Below, piece by piece: positions 32,760 to 44,360 of a DNA stretch of 64,000 bases. The translations under genes were made by a program, and so were the position numbers. The notes beneath the pieces were generated by a model. That model worked only from the letters and a program-made list of their open reading frames with translations, made no database searches and was not told the DNA's origin. Position 1 is the stretch's first letter, and every line of letters begins with the position of its first letter. Origin of the DNA: Simmondsia chinensis (taxonomy: Eukaryota > Streptophyta > Magnoliopsida > Caryophyllales > Simmondsiaceae); contig JAGTTD010000016.1 in the NCBI GenBank assembly GCA_018398585.1, forward strand, positions 22,305,212-22,369,211, given 5' to 3'.

Positions 32760-34560
32760 TCAAAACATCTATTATATTAAATTACACACACCAAAATGAT
32801 ATTATTCAATTAAAATTAAGATAAACTTTGGTACAAAAGACATGAATGAAAAACTAACCACTTCAGTCCAGTTTAACACTTTCATCGCCTACCAAATGAT
32901 TAATTCTTCCACTAGCATCCTCAAAGAAATCAAAAATATCAAGATGTGTCACATTAATTGGAGAATGAATGATCTTCAGCAAAACTTGTTTATGCATGTT
33001 TACCTTTCTCTTTCAACCATGCTTGATAGAGGTTCACCAAATGTTCAGTCATACCATAGGTACGCAACCATTGACCTTTCATACCACAGCGATAGCAATT
33101 TCTTTCCACATCTTTTGACAAATTTTGTTGGTGGGTTTTCTCCCTTTTATATTTCTCTTCATTGTTGCCGGATTTCTTAAACTTTTGTCCAGTTTGGTTA
33201 CCAGGTTATTGTGACTACAGCTATAACCTTGACCACGTCCACGTCCACGTCAGCGACTACGACCGCAGCCATGGCTATATGTATCATTGTCATGGGATGT
33301 AGCAATCACTTCAGGAAATGACTTTGACCCTGTTGGTCGTGACTGATGATTTTTCATTAACAATTCATTGTTTTGTTTAGCAACAAAAAGACATGAGATT
33401 AACTCTGAGTATTTTTTAAAATTTCGCTCTTGATATTGCTGCTGCAGGAGCATAATCGAGACATGAAAAGTAGAAAATGTTTTTCTCCAACATATCTTCC
33501 TCAGTAATATTTTATCCACATAATTTTAATCGGTAGGTAAGACTAAATACTATAGAGTTATATTTGCTGACAGTTTTAAAATCCTGCAACTGTAGGTAGG
33601 GGTGTTCAAAAAATCCATAACCAAAATACTGAACCAAATTTTTGAAAAACCATACTGAATTTTCAGGTCGGTTAACCGAACCAAAAAATTTGAGATATTT
33701 CGGGATGGTAATGGTTAGTAATTTTATCCATTTTGGTTAACAGATTTATCAAAATAATATATATTATGTATATTTTTACATATTGATAATTTTATATTAT
33801 TAATTAAATATGTTTTTTTAGCATATAGGTGAATATTTCATAATACATGATCAACTTTATTTTTTTTCCCAATCCATATCCTAGCATTGAGTACTCGTGC
33901 AGCATTGTTGTATCCCAAATATTCAATGAACACCAATTTACTACAATCGAATGCTATTCGTTTTGCCACATGTTGATTAAAATGAGATATTATATGTTTA
34001 ATTTTTTAGAATTGGATTATGAGCTCATAATTTGTTGAATATTCTCATATTTATAAACATTTACAAACCATTAAGCAGATTAATCATATAATATGAAAGA
34101 GGCATTGTATTATTTTTTCGGTTACCGGTTAACAGGCATAACAGAACCAAATTACTGATTTACCGAAAGCCGCTTAACTAGTCTCTTCGATTACGGTAGC
34201 GATTAGAGATTTTTAAGTATTTTGGTTATGGTTAACCAAACCAAAACAGTTTTTGATATGGTTAATCGAACCATGAGCACCTCTAACCGCAGGTGAATTC
34301 ATTTATAGTGAGATTTATAGAGGATTATATATTTTTTATTATCAAACCTCTCCTTTAAATTCAGCCAAAGGACAAGTAGGTCCTTTATAGTAAGATACTC
34401 AGGGTTCAATCCTTCATAGATATGATGCCTAAGAAATATCATTACTTTAGCACGATCCTGCAAGGATGTGCTATTTTTCCTTTTAATTGTATCTCTGAGA
34501 TTCATAGCATCAAGATGACTCTTAGCATCAAGGGTCAAGGCAAATAATATTGCCCACTTA
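32760..34560 (-). pseudogene. copia C gag remnant, split by a MITE
   Basis: 34299-34538 encodes the gag N-terminal half (LDAKSHLDAMNLRDTIKRKN, MIFLRHHIYEGLNPEYLTIK, LWLNLKERFD). 33250-33519 encodes the second half (RKTFSTFHVSIMLLQQQYQE, FKKYSELISCLFVAKQNNEL) running into an arginine/glycine-rich stretch and a zinc knuckle whose CYRCG is readable near 33080-33100. The 689-bp MITE at 33597-34285 lies between. Both halves agree with UBN2-type copia gag. Confidence 0.8.
33597..34285. mobile_element. hAT-type MITE in copia C gag (689 bp)
   Basis: Termini TAGGGGTGTTCA and, inverted, TAGAGGTGCTCA match at 10 of 12. Flanks ACTGTAGG (33589-33596) and ACCGCAGG (34286-34293) match at 6 of 8 with two C/T changes, the 8-base duplication of hAT elements. 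The interior is rich in AACCGAACC/GGTTAACC motifs. No coding capacity. The MITE at 43454-44120 has related ends. Confidence 0.8.
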
Positions 34561-34681
34561 TATCAAGAGCAATAAACTCAAGCTTAGTTAGATTAGCTAA
34601 CACAAATCACAATGATTAGGGAATAAAAACCTACCGCGAGTATATGATAATCCTAGGCTGGCTAGATACTCATGCTGATAA

Positions 34682-35135
34682 TGTATTATAAAACTGGTGA
34701 CATATTATACTCAAAAGGAAGAGAATAAAAATACAAACTCAAATATATTTTAAAAAATAATAAGTATTTTATTTGAGAACTAGGAATTAGAAAATTTTTT
34801 CTTCTATTCAAATAATTCTTTCAATTTTTTATTCTCTCAATTCTCTTTCTTAATTTTCCTCACTTTACAATTCCCCTGCAAATCTCTCTTTTTCACTTTC
34901 TCATTTATTTTCCGCTGTTGCTTTCTTTCTAACGTTTTGCCTCTTATTTATACAATGCTTGAGACGCAGAGGATGTTTATCTGGGAAGAAATTGAGGAGG
35001 TGGAGGATTATATTATATGTATATATATATGTGTGTGTGTAAATTTACATAATTTCTTAATTTTCTAGAATATTCAATAATATCCTATTTTGAACATAAA
35101 AAAATGTACCTGAGAAATATTCAATATTTGCAACA
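34682..35135 (-). repeat. 5' LTR of copia C
   Basis: It runs from TGTATTATAAAAC to TTTGCAACA and is homologous to the LTR at 25255-26006 through AAAAGGAAGAGAATAAAAAT and the CT-rich stretch. A (TA)n(TG)n microsatellite lies at 35018-35040. Confidence 0.75.
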
Positions 35136-35933
35136 AGATTGAGATTTTTCTTCATTTGCTTCCAAAGAGAACTTGCTTCCAATACGATGTTTTTTTTATA
35201 TTGTTTGGAAGAAACTTTTTCAACAATTATCTTACGTCTTATCAAAAGGCTCTCTTCTCTCTCCAACACCCCCCCCCCCCCCCCCCCAATGGTAACATCA
35301 ATACCCCAATACCACCACCTCCTCCATCTCCCACCCCCCGCCACTGCCACCGCCACCACCACCGCCCTCTACCAACCTCCACCACTCCACTCCCCGACCA
35401 CCCTTCTCTCTCTATCTCCACCCATTACTCTCCCTCTCCTCCCAATCTCAAATCTCAATTCACTCACCACCATCAGCGTCATCCACTGGCTCGGGCTACT
35501 ACCACCGCCAGGGGCGGATCCAACGTTAAAGCACTGGGGGCACGTGCCCCCCGTGGATAAATGCTATATATATATGAATTGTGGCTATAGATCACAACTT
35601 GGGTGGTAGTTGACTTGGTGCCCCCAGTACCTTGTTAGGTCGTGGGTTCAAGCCTTGGTGCCCCCATTTTGTTTTGATCTTTTCTCAATTTTTTTTTCCC
35701 TTACTCTACTAATCCTCTTCATAAAACTTCTATTTTACATTGTACAAATTTATTTTTTGTCAAAATTGTAATAATTTATTAACTTATAAAATAACAATCA
35801 TTTAATAATTTTAATATTCTAGTTTTTCTACTTTTTAATTAATATTTTATTTTATTTTATTTAAGTGGTTATATGTATATTTAATTTCAATTAATTAATT
35901 GCATAATAAATTTTTTATTTTTATTATTATTAT

Positions 35934-36112
35934 CAGGGCCGAGCATAATCCTAAGCACCCCAAGCACCAGCTCGCTTGGGGGCCCCAAATTTTTGAAGTA
36001 TCAATTCTTAATGTTAGTAAATTTTATGGTAAAAATTATTATAATTCTATGTATATGAAGGGCGCCTTTGAAAATTTTGCCTAAGGCCCCGGAAATATCA
36101 GGATTGGCCCTG
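35934..36112. mobile_element. small hAT-type MITE (179 bp) nested in the larger one
   Basis: The ends are CAGGGCCGAGC and, inverted, CAGGGCCAATCC. Flanks ATTATTAT and ATTATAAT match at 7 of 8. The left part contains GCTTGGGGGCCCC and the right part AAGGCCCCGG. Confidence 0.75.
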
Positions 36113-36297
36113 ATTATAATTATGGATCTGACATTACCACTCCCCCTATTAAGTATTAGCTATAACTGACGAGTATATCCCGCGGCTGAAGACCATGCCA
36201 AATAAAACTATAAAAGTGTTCCATATACCATCTTAATATGTTGTTTTTTCATTACTTTTCTCCATAAGTTAGGTGTCATTTTCTTTTTCTTGTCAAT

Positions 36298-36434
36298 GCG
36301 TCTTAGGTCAGGAGTCCTCGGAAACAGCCTCTCGTTATGGTATCACTCTGAAGGGGTAAGGCTGCGTACATCTCACGCCCCAGACCCTGTTTATGCGGGA
36401 GCTTTTGAGACACTGGGTATGTTACTGTTGCTCT
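36298..36434 (+). mobile_element. RTE-tail SINE-like insertion
   Basis: The 137-base unit reads GGAAACAGCCTCTCGTTATGG, GGGTAAGGCTGCGTACAT, CCCAGACCCTGTTTATG, GGGTATGTTACTGTTG. It is flanked by the 14-base duplication TTTTTCTTGTCAAT (36284-36297, 36435-36448). It lacks a 5S head and starts within the shared tail, so it is a 5'-truncated copy. Confidence 0.8.
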
Positions 36435-37050
36435 TTTTTCTTGTCAATAAATAGTATCCTAATATAAATCCCTGTTACCTACTATCATGGCCTACACCTG
36501 ATAAATCAATTAATTTTATTTTTATGATTATTCATAAAATTTATAACAAAGTTAGAAATATTTTGCTTTATTAATTTCTAATTTCATTTGCTTATTTCGT
36601 GTGTGTATATATAATTAATTAATTCTTTATTTATCTTTATATATATTTTTGTCTATAATGTGCCCCCAGTGGTTACAAATTCTGGATCCGCCACTGACCA
36701 CCACCACCGCCACCGCCACCGCCACCCATCACCAACCACCACCATCTCTGTCACTCCACTCCAATCTCAGCCCCGCTACCCATCTCTCTCTCTCTCTCCA
36801 CCCACCACTCTCTCTCTCTCCTCCCAATCCCAAGTCTCAACCCACCCACCCTCCACCACTACCGTCACCTACCTTCACTGCCACCCACTATCGCTACTTC
36901 ACTCCACCTTCAGCCAACACCGCCCATCTTTCTCTCTCCCTCTCCACACGTCTCTCTCCCCTCCCATTATAATACCTTACATCACCTCCCCCTCCATCTT
37001 TACGCAAAATTTCACCCAAATTTTACCCCGTTTGTGTAATTTTAATTGTA

Positions 37051-38873
37051 ATGTTGTTCCCTGATGAAGCGGCATCCATCTTCGTTGATGACCTACCTGA
37101 GAGAATGACAATTCATGGCTCAGAGCCTTGTTTCGTGACTTTGGGTCGATTTATGACACTTTTGTTCCTTAGAAACGAAGAGTTAGATCAAGGCTCTCCT
37201 ATGGTCTTGTTATATTCTGTGTTAGAAGTGAAGCTGCCGAGGCTATTGCAAGTATGAATGGAAGACAAGTTGCGGGTTTCGTGATCAGTGTTGACTAGGC
37301 AAAATCGAACAGAAGGGTTTCTGCTACATCTCGCCGGGGCCGGCCACTCGTTGATTCTCTCCATGGGTCGTTGGTTTTGATGTCAACTTTGACTGGGCTG
37401 GTGCTCCCTCTAGATCTCAGAATGAGGTTGCTGTGGATCAGTCTAGGTATAAGAGGATCGCGGTAAGGTCTAGTAAGCGTGTGGATGATTGGCTCAGCAA
37501 GTCAATTATTGCACAATCTTTTGAGGAGGATACTCTTGATAGTGTTCTCACGTTTATCATTGAGAGTAACTTGCTAGGTTAGGCCCCTTGCGGTCTAAAT
37601 CCTTGCTCCTTCATTTTGACGTGTGACTCATCAGAAATCTTGGAGTCATATCTCGAGCCCCCAAAGCAGGTGCTGCTCCTTGAGTTCAAGTCTGTGGAGA
37701 AATACTTAGGTTAGACTCTGGGTTCTATGCGTAGAAGAGTTTGGATTGAAATCCACGAGTTGCCAATTCAATTTTGGTCAAAGAACTGCTTCATAGGTTT
37801 TTCCAATTTATGGGGCAAGTTTATCTGGATTGATTCCAGAACGTCTGCTATGAGATGCGTTAACGTCGTACAGGTGCTTATTAAATCCTAGTCCCCTTCA
37901 ATAATTCATCAATTGGTCCAGGTATAGTTTAATGGGGGAACTCACCTGGTTTTGGTCAAAGAAGGTGGTTCTGAATTGATCCCTAATTACTCCCCAGAAG
38001 TAATTGCCAAAACCGTCTCTGCCAGACTCTCCAGGGAGTTGGTCGCATCTCCTCAATATGGTATTGTCACCGAGTCGTGCTCCACTCAGGATTCACGCCC
38101 TCCTATAGGTCCTTCTAGGGTTGAGCTCTCGTTGGCTAACTCGAGTGGTTGGTAGGTTTCTTTGGGTCCATTCTCAAGCTTGGCCACAATTATGTGTGTG
38201 GGGCACGGTAGGGGCCAGTTTGATTTTTTCAGTGGTGGAATCTAATTGGGAGATGGTTCCGGGATCTTATATGCCTACACTCAGCCGCTCTATCCGCCTC
38301 CTTTCAGTCAATTCCTCAACTTCCAATTTTGGCTTCTCAGTCTCCTCTTGCTTGACCCTAGACCGACGTCAGCTTGGATGACGCAGTGAGGCCTCAAGGC
38401 CCTGTATCTACTTTTGCTAACCAGGTTCAGATTCGGGATGAAGGAAGTGATCATGGATTCTGAGTTTTCTGGACCCCAGTACCCACCAGGTTTCAAACCA
38501 CCTCCGGAATAAGGCCGCATGTCACTAGGTCTAATGAGAAAAGAAAGCAGAGAAGGAAGAGGGAAGCAGGCCAGCAGGCTTCTAGCTTTGTGTCATCAAA
38601 GAAAAGCCGTAGAGATAAAAGCGCAAGATGAAACAACAAGCGAAGCAGGACTGGCAAGAATTCATTAAATATATGTCTTCAGGGAGCAATGTGAAGAAAC
38701 AGACCAAACCTGCTGGGAAAAAAATGGAGAAGTCCATAAGAAAGGGTGACAATGCCATGGATGTTGGTAAGCTCTCTGAAGCGAAGCGTAGGTGGGAGTA
38801 TGGAAAAAGGCTTAGTCTGGCATACGATGGTGACGAATCGAATATGATTGAACTTTTTACAAGAATGGAGTAG
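37051..38873 (+). pseudogene. plant L1 ORF1 protein remnant (RRM and DUF4283-like parts)
   Basis: 37051-37290 encodes an RRM start (DEAASIFVDDLPERMT) and, after a frameshift, its end (AAEAIASMNGRQVAGFVISV). About 37600-37900 encodes LLEFKSVEKYLG, VWIEIHELPIQFWSKNCF and FIWIDSRTSA, similar to the DUF4283-type region of plant LINE and LINE-derived proteins. 37952-38155 (LVLVKEGGSELIP) and 38628-38873 continue to a basic, lysine-rich C-terminus. ORF1 proteins bind the element RNA. Stops and frame changes make it non-functional. Confidence 0.75.
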
Positions 38874-39869
38874 GGCTCTGTTTGTCTTGTCCCCCTATAA
38901 ATTTCTCTCCAGCCCTGTCACAGGTCGTCGTCTTCATCAGGCCGAGCCCATCTCTCCCAATGCTGTTTTTCCCCTTGTTGTACCTGCTCTTATTCTTTTG
39001 TTTTTGTTGTTTTGCCTTGCTGCCCTATTTTCCCGTGTCTTGTTGTTTCCTGTTTTGTGCTTTTGTGTCCCGATTTTCTCGGGTTCTTTAGGCCTCGCTT
39101 GTTGCGAGTCACCTGTTATGTTCGCGCTGTGTCGCTAATTATCGAAAAAAAATATTATCAAAAGGTCAATCTAAGTAGTAATACATATGTAAGAAGTAAC
39201 AAAAAAAATAAAATTAACTATCAAAACCAATATAAAATAGAAAAACTGATGATGTAAAAATTCTGCTACGTATGCACTATGTCAAAATCTATGAATTTCT
39301 ATTAAAATTTGGCTAATTCTTCCAGAAAATTGGTGAGGTAGACTTATGACCATATATATATAGAAACTTCAACGGATTACGATAAAGTTAGCAATGTTCT
39401 CACAAATATAACATATATATTATCAAAATAATGTGTCATGTTAACATTTTTCAACAAAAGAAATCATAACATTATGATAACAGACAAATATATATAGTTG
39501 AGCTCATCTTCACCTGAACAATTTTAATTTAGAATCTATAATTTTTGGTAAACGAACCTATTTCATAGAATTCTTAAACTTCATGTACTTTGATGATAAA
39601 ACTTTTAAACTTTAGGATATGTCATTTAAATTATTGAAACATCATAGTACCTATATAATAAATGTTTGAATCTCAGGATACCTTGTTGATGACTTCCTTA
39701 TATAATATTATATAACAATTCAAAATGATGAAAATTGATCAATCTTAATAATGACAAAGTTAAACACCTATTATTTGGTCCAATTCTTATTTAACTCTAT
39801 AACATTAGTGGTTTCCAATCCAATTCAGTCCGATATGATCAAGCCCACATAATGGTTGCAAAAAATATT

Positions 39870-39990
39870 TTTTGCGCCACTTGAAATCATGACTTCCCCC
39901 ATTTTATAAGAGAAGTCATTTTCCAGGCAATAAGTGGAAAACCTCTTCTGTCCAAAAGCATGTTCCGTCAATATATATGTGACAAACAAC
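39870..39990. repeat. dispersed hairpin repeat, copy 1
   Basis: GACTTCCCCCATTTTATAAGAGAAGTC forms an imperfect hairpin, followed by GGAAAACC-TTCTGT and TTCCGTCAA. The same order of blocks occurs at 57715-57845, where the stem is nearly perfect (ATGACTTCCCCCTTTTAAAGGGGGAGTCAT). It is probably part of a MITE family. Confidence 0.5.
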
Positions 39991-40527
39991 GAAAAAGCAG
40001 AAAATGTATTACTAGAATATACTCCCCCCCAAACACAAAAAAAAAAAAAAAAAAAAACCCTAACAAATCCAAAATATAGGAGGCTATTATTTACATATCC
40101 CCAGATTTGAGCATTAATTTATTGTATAGATACTTGATGTTTCAATAATATGTAACAATGCACTCTAAAGCTTAAAAATTTGATCACTCAAGTGCCCTGA
40201 AGTTTAAAAATTATATCAAAAATTTACAATATAAGGATATACCTAAATAATAAAATTTCATATCTCAAATACATTATATATATCCAAATGACATAGTATT
40301 TAAATGACAAATACTCAAAACTTTTGGGTATGTAAGGGATAATTTTCTTATTTTTTCTAGTTAACTTTATTTTTCTAATATTTCTCATATACGTTATATC
40401 ACTACTTATATTCTATACAAGATGTAAGATAATTGGTAAAAAAAATATTTCTTTTAAATCATACAAGAGAACACCACAATGCAAGCTAAGTTTTCCTTTA
40501 AAACAATGGACAAAACAACCTTAGTTA

Positions 40528-41085
40528 GATTTTAGGAAAATTATCACTTAAATACCCTGAGGTTTGGTGATTTACCGCTTAAGTACTCAGATATTTTAAT
40601 ATATACAATGAGGTACCTGGGGTTTAAAAATTTTATCACTTTTTAATGAATTTTTTGTAAAATTAGACCAATTTTATGCAAAATATGCCAATATAATGAA
40701 TAATAATGATAACATATACATTTCATTTTAATGTTTTCCAACAAAAATGTAACTAATTACGATCACTTAGTTTGGATGCAAATTATAATTATAGTGTCAA
40801 AATCATGTGTTATATAAATATTTTTGATAAAACTCATCAAATTCCAATAAACATGCTTATATATTATCAAAATCATGTTTTGCTTTAATATTTTTCAACA
40901 AAAATCTATATAATTTTGGGGAAAAAAAGGTATTTGACTGATAAAATTTAAAAATTTCAAAGTACCTAAGTAAAAAAACTTTAAACTTCAAGGTACCCAA
41001 ATACTTATTTTAGAACATAAAAATACCTAGATAATAAATGGTTAAACCTTGCAGTACCTAAGTAATAATTTTCCTAAATCTTCAT
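40528..41085. repeat. long-TIR foldback element (about 560 bp)
   Basis: The left arm TTAGGAAAATTATCACTTAA-TACC and the right arm, inverted, TTAGGAAAATTATTACTTAGGTAC are homologous over about 100 bases, with repeats of GGTACC-TAAGT and GGTTT-A motifs. The centre is AT-rich without coding capacity. It is consistent with a MULE-like or foldback MITE. A target duplication could not be fixed. Confidence 0.55.
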
Positions 41086-42711
41086 ACTTGGATAATCTTT
41101 GTCCGAAGGAAAGTCAGATCTGATAATCCACCAAAATAAACAAAGCCTTATATTAAGTAAAAATAAGGCTTCCCCAGTAAAGCATGAAAAGTCACAATTT
41201 CAACTGGCCCAAATTTTGACTCGCACGTTGAACGAGTTCCTCAACTCCAATCCTTGCACTAAAATCAAAGACTTGTTAAAGGTCATAGCATAGATTTAAC
41301 ATAAGAATAATTGATCAGGCTCGCTCTTACTCTAAATTGTCCTATTTGGTTTAATTTTTGGTTAGATCAATACTTTACACTTGTAAAACTGTTCATCTTT
41401 ACATTTACGAGCGTAATTAATAAGTCGGATCAAAGACGATTAAGGGTCCAAATTACAAACCTTGGACCATATTAAATAACAAGTCCGGTCATTGTGCGAA
41501 TAATACAGCATAATTCGCATTCTTGTATGTTAACCACGTTCTATAACATTTATCCATATTTTTCCCAATTAAAAAGAAAAAGATTAGTTAAAAATGATTA
41601 TACTTATACCTAAATTATGTATCTATTTTTTGTAAAACTTGTCACTTTAACATCTAAACTATCTACTAATACATTATCTTTTCACCACGTAACTTTAAAT
41701 CAAAAACAAAAGTGACAAAACTACATTACTTTTCCTTCTATCAATATTTTGAAAAAAGTTATTATAGACATGCATGTAATCATATCCAAATTTTTTACCA
41801 GTCAAAGAATGATCTGCAGTGGCCATCAATTCAAATTTTGACTCACATGTTGGAAGGTGCCCATTAATTCAAATCCTTACACTAAAATCAAAGACTATTA
41901 ACGGCCATAACGTCAACAAAGGACTAAATAGAAGAAATTAGAAATTAGAGAGATGATTTGCACCCCTATCTTAATATTTATATCGAGGAATAAGGGTTTC
42001 TTCAAACTAAAGGAAAGTACTTTTTTTCACAAAAATTACTTTCTTCTGAAAATATATTTTGAAGAAATGTAATTCCTCCACAATCAAATGAGGCCTAAAT
42101 GACAAGATACAAAACAACAAGATTACTACGTGCGTAAAACTTAAAAATCCATTGAATATGAACCGATAATAGCAGCAAGTAAAGATGAAGATGAAGATCA
42201 AGAGAGAGAATAGAACTCTCTGGTAACAAGTTTTCATTGAATAAGCTGTAAAGATGAAAATACAAAAGCTTATATATAATTTTAAAAAAAAAAAATATAT
42301 ATATATATATATATAACCATAAGCTAATATCCAGCTGATATAAAATAAGGAAATACATGATAAAAAAAATAATAAATAACTAAATACAAAATCGGCCACC
42401 AAATACAACTGACTCGGAATTGTAAATAGGGCAGCCAAGAAGCCATTTCCATAAAAGCAGATTCCAAGTTACTAAATACAACTGACTTATGATTTTTCAT
42501 GTGAACTACGTTTGAAGGATTATCTAAGTCGCACTATTTTGTAATTCAGTAAACACTTGTTTGGTATCATTTCTATTTGCAGTATTTGGTTATTTAAATA
42601 CTAAAATCTATATTTAGAAAAGATTTTTCTTGATTTGGTTTTTTGCTTTCAATTTCTTCCTAATTTGAGTAAAAACCAAAACTAGGAAACCAAAAGTAAA
42701 AAATAGAAAAA

Positions 42712-42895
42712 GGCCCATCCAGAGAGCGTCTCAGTTGGTGGTGTCTTCAACCCATGCGGTCATTGCCTAGGGATCAAAAGTTCGATTCTTGTTGAGGATA
42801 TACTCATGACTTACCTGATCATGGGGATTGTAGGCCTTCTCATGGGCCGGGGTTGGTTGGGGCAACCCAGTCCCTCGTTACCTAAAAAAATAAAA
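42712..42895 (+). mobile_element. tRNA-derived SINE
   Basis: GCGTCTCAGTTGGTGG resembles a polymerase III A box and AAAGTTCGATTCTT about 50 bases later a B box (GWTCRANNC). The unit ends in CCTCGTTACCTAAAAAAATAAAAAA, an A-rich tail. Flanking A-rich sequence prevents a clear target duplication. It differs completely from the 5S-headed SINEs. Confidence 0.65.
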
Positions 42896-43453
42896 AACTA
42901 ATTTCCAAAACTCAATTCTTAGTTTGTGAAATACCAAAACCACCAACAAAAAGTTATACCAAACGTGCTTTAACTGCAGCTCTTTAGTCTCATGTCCTAA
43001 TTTTGTCCAAATGGTGTACCTAATTTTAAGTGTTAGAATGTTATTGAAATACATTTAATTTTTTCCTAATTCAGTCCCACAGAAGTGAACGTTTCTTTAC
43101 ATGTCCTAATTTTGTCCAAATGGTGTACCTTTAACGTAATATGAGGACAAAATTGGAACCAACAGTGCAACTAACCACAACAACTGTATTTTAATAACAT
43201 TAGTAGCCAACTTGAACGTCTTATTTTATCGATCACTTACATAAAATCACTTCCTCATCAGTAGCAACTCACAGCTAATCAATCAACGAACAACTAATTT
43301 GTCAACAAACAACTAACAAGTAGTTGTAAACCGCTAACAACTAACAGCTAATCACTATCAGTTCAAATATACGGCAGAATCACAATCAAGAATGAGCCTA
43401 CATTTTTCCTCAATTACCAAAAATTTCTTGAAACTATCACCTACCAATAAAAC

Positions 43454-44120
43454 TAGGGGTGCACGTAGGTTGGGTTTGGGTGGGTTGGGTCAAGAACCAA
43501 CATGACCCATCCAACATTTGACCCATACCCAACCTATAACCACCAAGTGATAGGATGATGGTTCTGGATTGGGTCGGGTTGGGTTGGGTTGGGTCGGGTC
43601 AGCCCATCTTTGGTTAATGCATAAACATTAATCTAAGTTAATTTCGAATTTAAGGTATCCCACTTATATATTAGAACTTCAGAATGCCTAAGTAATAAAT
43701 ATTCAAATCTCTGGTATCCACTTATATATTGAAACATCATGTACTTAAGTAAAAAATAGTCAAACCTCATGGTATCCTACTTATATATTGAAGCATCGGA
43801 TACCTAAACAATAGTCAAACATCAAAATATCCCACTTATATATTGAAATGTCCGGGGTACCTATAATAATAAATAGTCAAACCTTAAAATATCCAAGATA
43901 TGTTCGCCTCATTTAGGCTCATTTAATTTTGATTTAGGCTCATTTGGAAATGCTCCAAGATAATTAATGCCGACCCATGGGTAACCCAGAACCATACCCG
44001 ATGCCCATGGGTACAAAGCATATTAGACCCACTAGACCCAATATTGAAAATATACCCAACCCAACCCAATTGATGTGGGTTGGGTGGGTCTTGCGTATTA
44101 CCCAATCCATGAACACCCTA
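43454..44120. mobile_element. hAT-type MITE downstream of RPL41 (667 bp)
   Basis: Ends TAGGGGTGCACG and, inverted, TAGGGTGTTCATGG. Flanks are a perfect 8-base duplication AATAAAAC (43446-43453 and 44121-44128). The arms are rich in GGGTTGGGT/ACCCAACCC. The centre holds about four degenerate units of roughly 65 bases (GTCAAAC-T-ATATCC-ACTTATATATTGAA). Its right end is about 240 bases past the RPL41 stop codon, next to or within the gene's 3' flank. Confidence 0.9.
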
Positions 44121-44360
44121 AATAAAACCCATTCCGCAGAAGGCAAAACAAGAACACAGAGTATAACACTAAAAAGATCCAAAATTTATTCTAAATTAAA
44201 ATTTCATTCAATAAAAATGTCTCCATAGATAATCAAATCTCTCAAATTGTATCACAACATGATAAAATTAAGTTCGTACTAGAAACACACTAAAAAAAAA
44301 ACAAAAATGAAAATCAAACAGATCTAAGGAAAAGACGTTAAATCAAAGCTACCACTGAAT

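Larger units (their letters stand above)
25255..35135 (-). mobile_element. Ty1/copia retrotransposon C with multiple nested insertions
   Basis: LTRs at 25255-26006 (enlarged by insertions) and 34682-35135 share GAATAAAAATAC-AACTCAAATATA and the run of CT-rich leader. Minus-strand order is gag (34.5-32.8 kb), protease and GAG-pre-integrase (29.6-29.1), integrase (29.1-27.6), RT (27.5-26.7), RNase H (26.7-26.2), which is the copia order. CTCCCCCTTTGG at 26007 is a purine tract on the minus strand. Inserted within are a 5S-headed SINE, a short RTE tail, a 2.9-kb RTE LINE and a MITE. Flanks ACGTT and AGATT match only 3 of 5. Confidence 0.85.
35509..36696. mobile_element. non-autonomous hAT element (1188 bp) in the LINE leader
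   Basis: Ends CAGGGGCGGATCCA and, inverted, CAGTGGCGGATCCA match at 13 of 14. Flanks ACCACCGC (35501-35508) and ACCACCAC (36697-36704) match at 7 of 8. A palindrome GGGGGCACGTGCCCCC lies near the left end (35550-35565) and GTGCCCCCAGT near the right end. There is no transposase. Two further insertions lie inside (35934-36112 and 36298-36434). Confidence 0.85.
35250..39154 (+). mobile_element. L1-type LINE derivative with ORF1 only
   Basis: Perfect 11-base duplications TTATCAAAAGG flank the unit (35239-35249 and 39155-39165). From left to right: a C19 run and CT/CCACC-rich 5' leader interrupted by a hAT-type element (35509-36696), a degraded ORF1 (37051-38873), a 3' untranslated part of about 270 bases and an A-rich end at 39145-39152. 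No endonuclease or RT sequence is found between ORF1 and the 3' end, although plant L1 elements normally carry ORF2 there. The element without the insertion is about 2.7 kb. Confidence 0.8.
39166..43445. other. AT-rich intergenic block with degenerate repeats
   Basis: No gene is supported. Contents seen: a foldback element at about 40528-41085 and a hairpin repeat at 39870-39990 (separate entries); a 100-base dispersed repeat around AAATTTTGACTC...CTAAAATCAAAGACT at 41200-41290 and again at 41815-41910; a copia-LTR-like stretch at about 42170-42480 with TCATTGAATAAGCTG and a TA-rich centre; and a SINE at 42712-42895. Confidence 0.6.

Noticed and set aside
35580..35665. tRNA-like B box (GGGTTCAAGCC)
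   Set aside because: It lies inside the hAT-type element and has no A box at proper spacing; no tRNA fold was apparent.
41099..41293. Small plus-strand ORF of 64 codons
   Set aside because: No domain. It overlaps a 100-base dispersed repeat that recurs at 41815-41910 without the frame being kept.
42007..42438. 143-codon hydrophobic minus-strand ORF
   Set aside because: It is a run of Phe/Ile/Tyr/Leu codons from AT-rich, partly TA-repeat DNA within an LTR-like stretch; no recognisable membrane-protein family.
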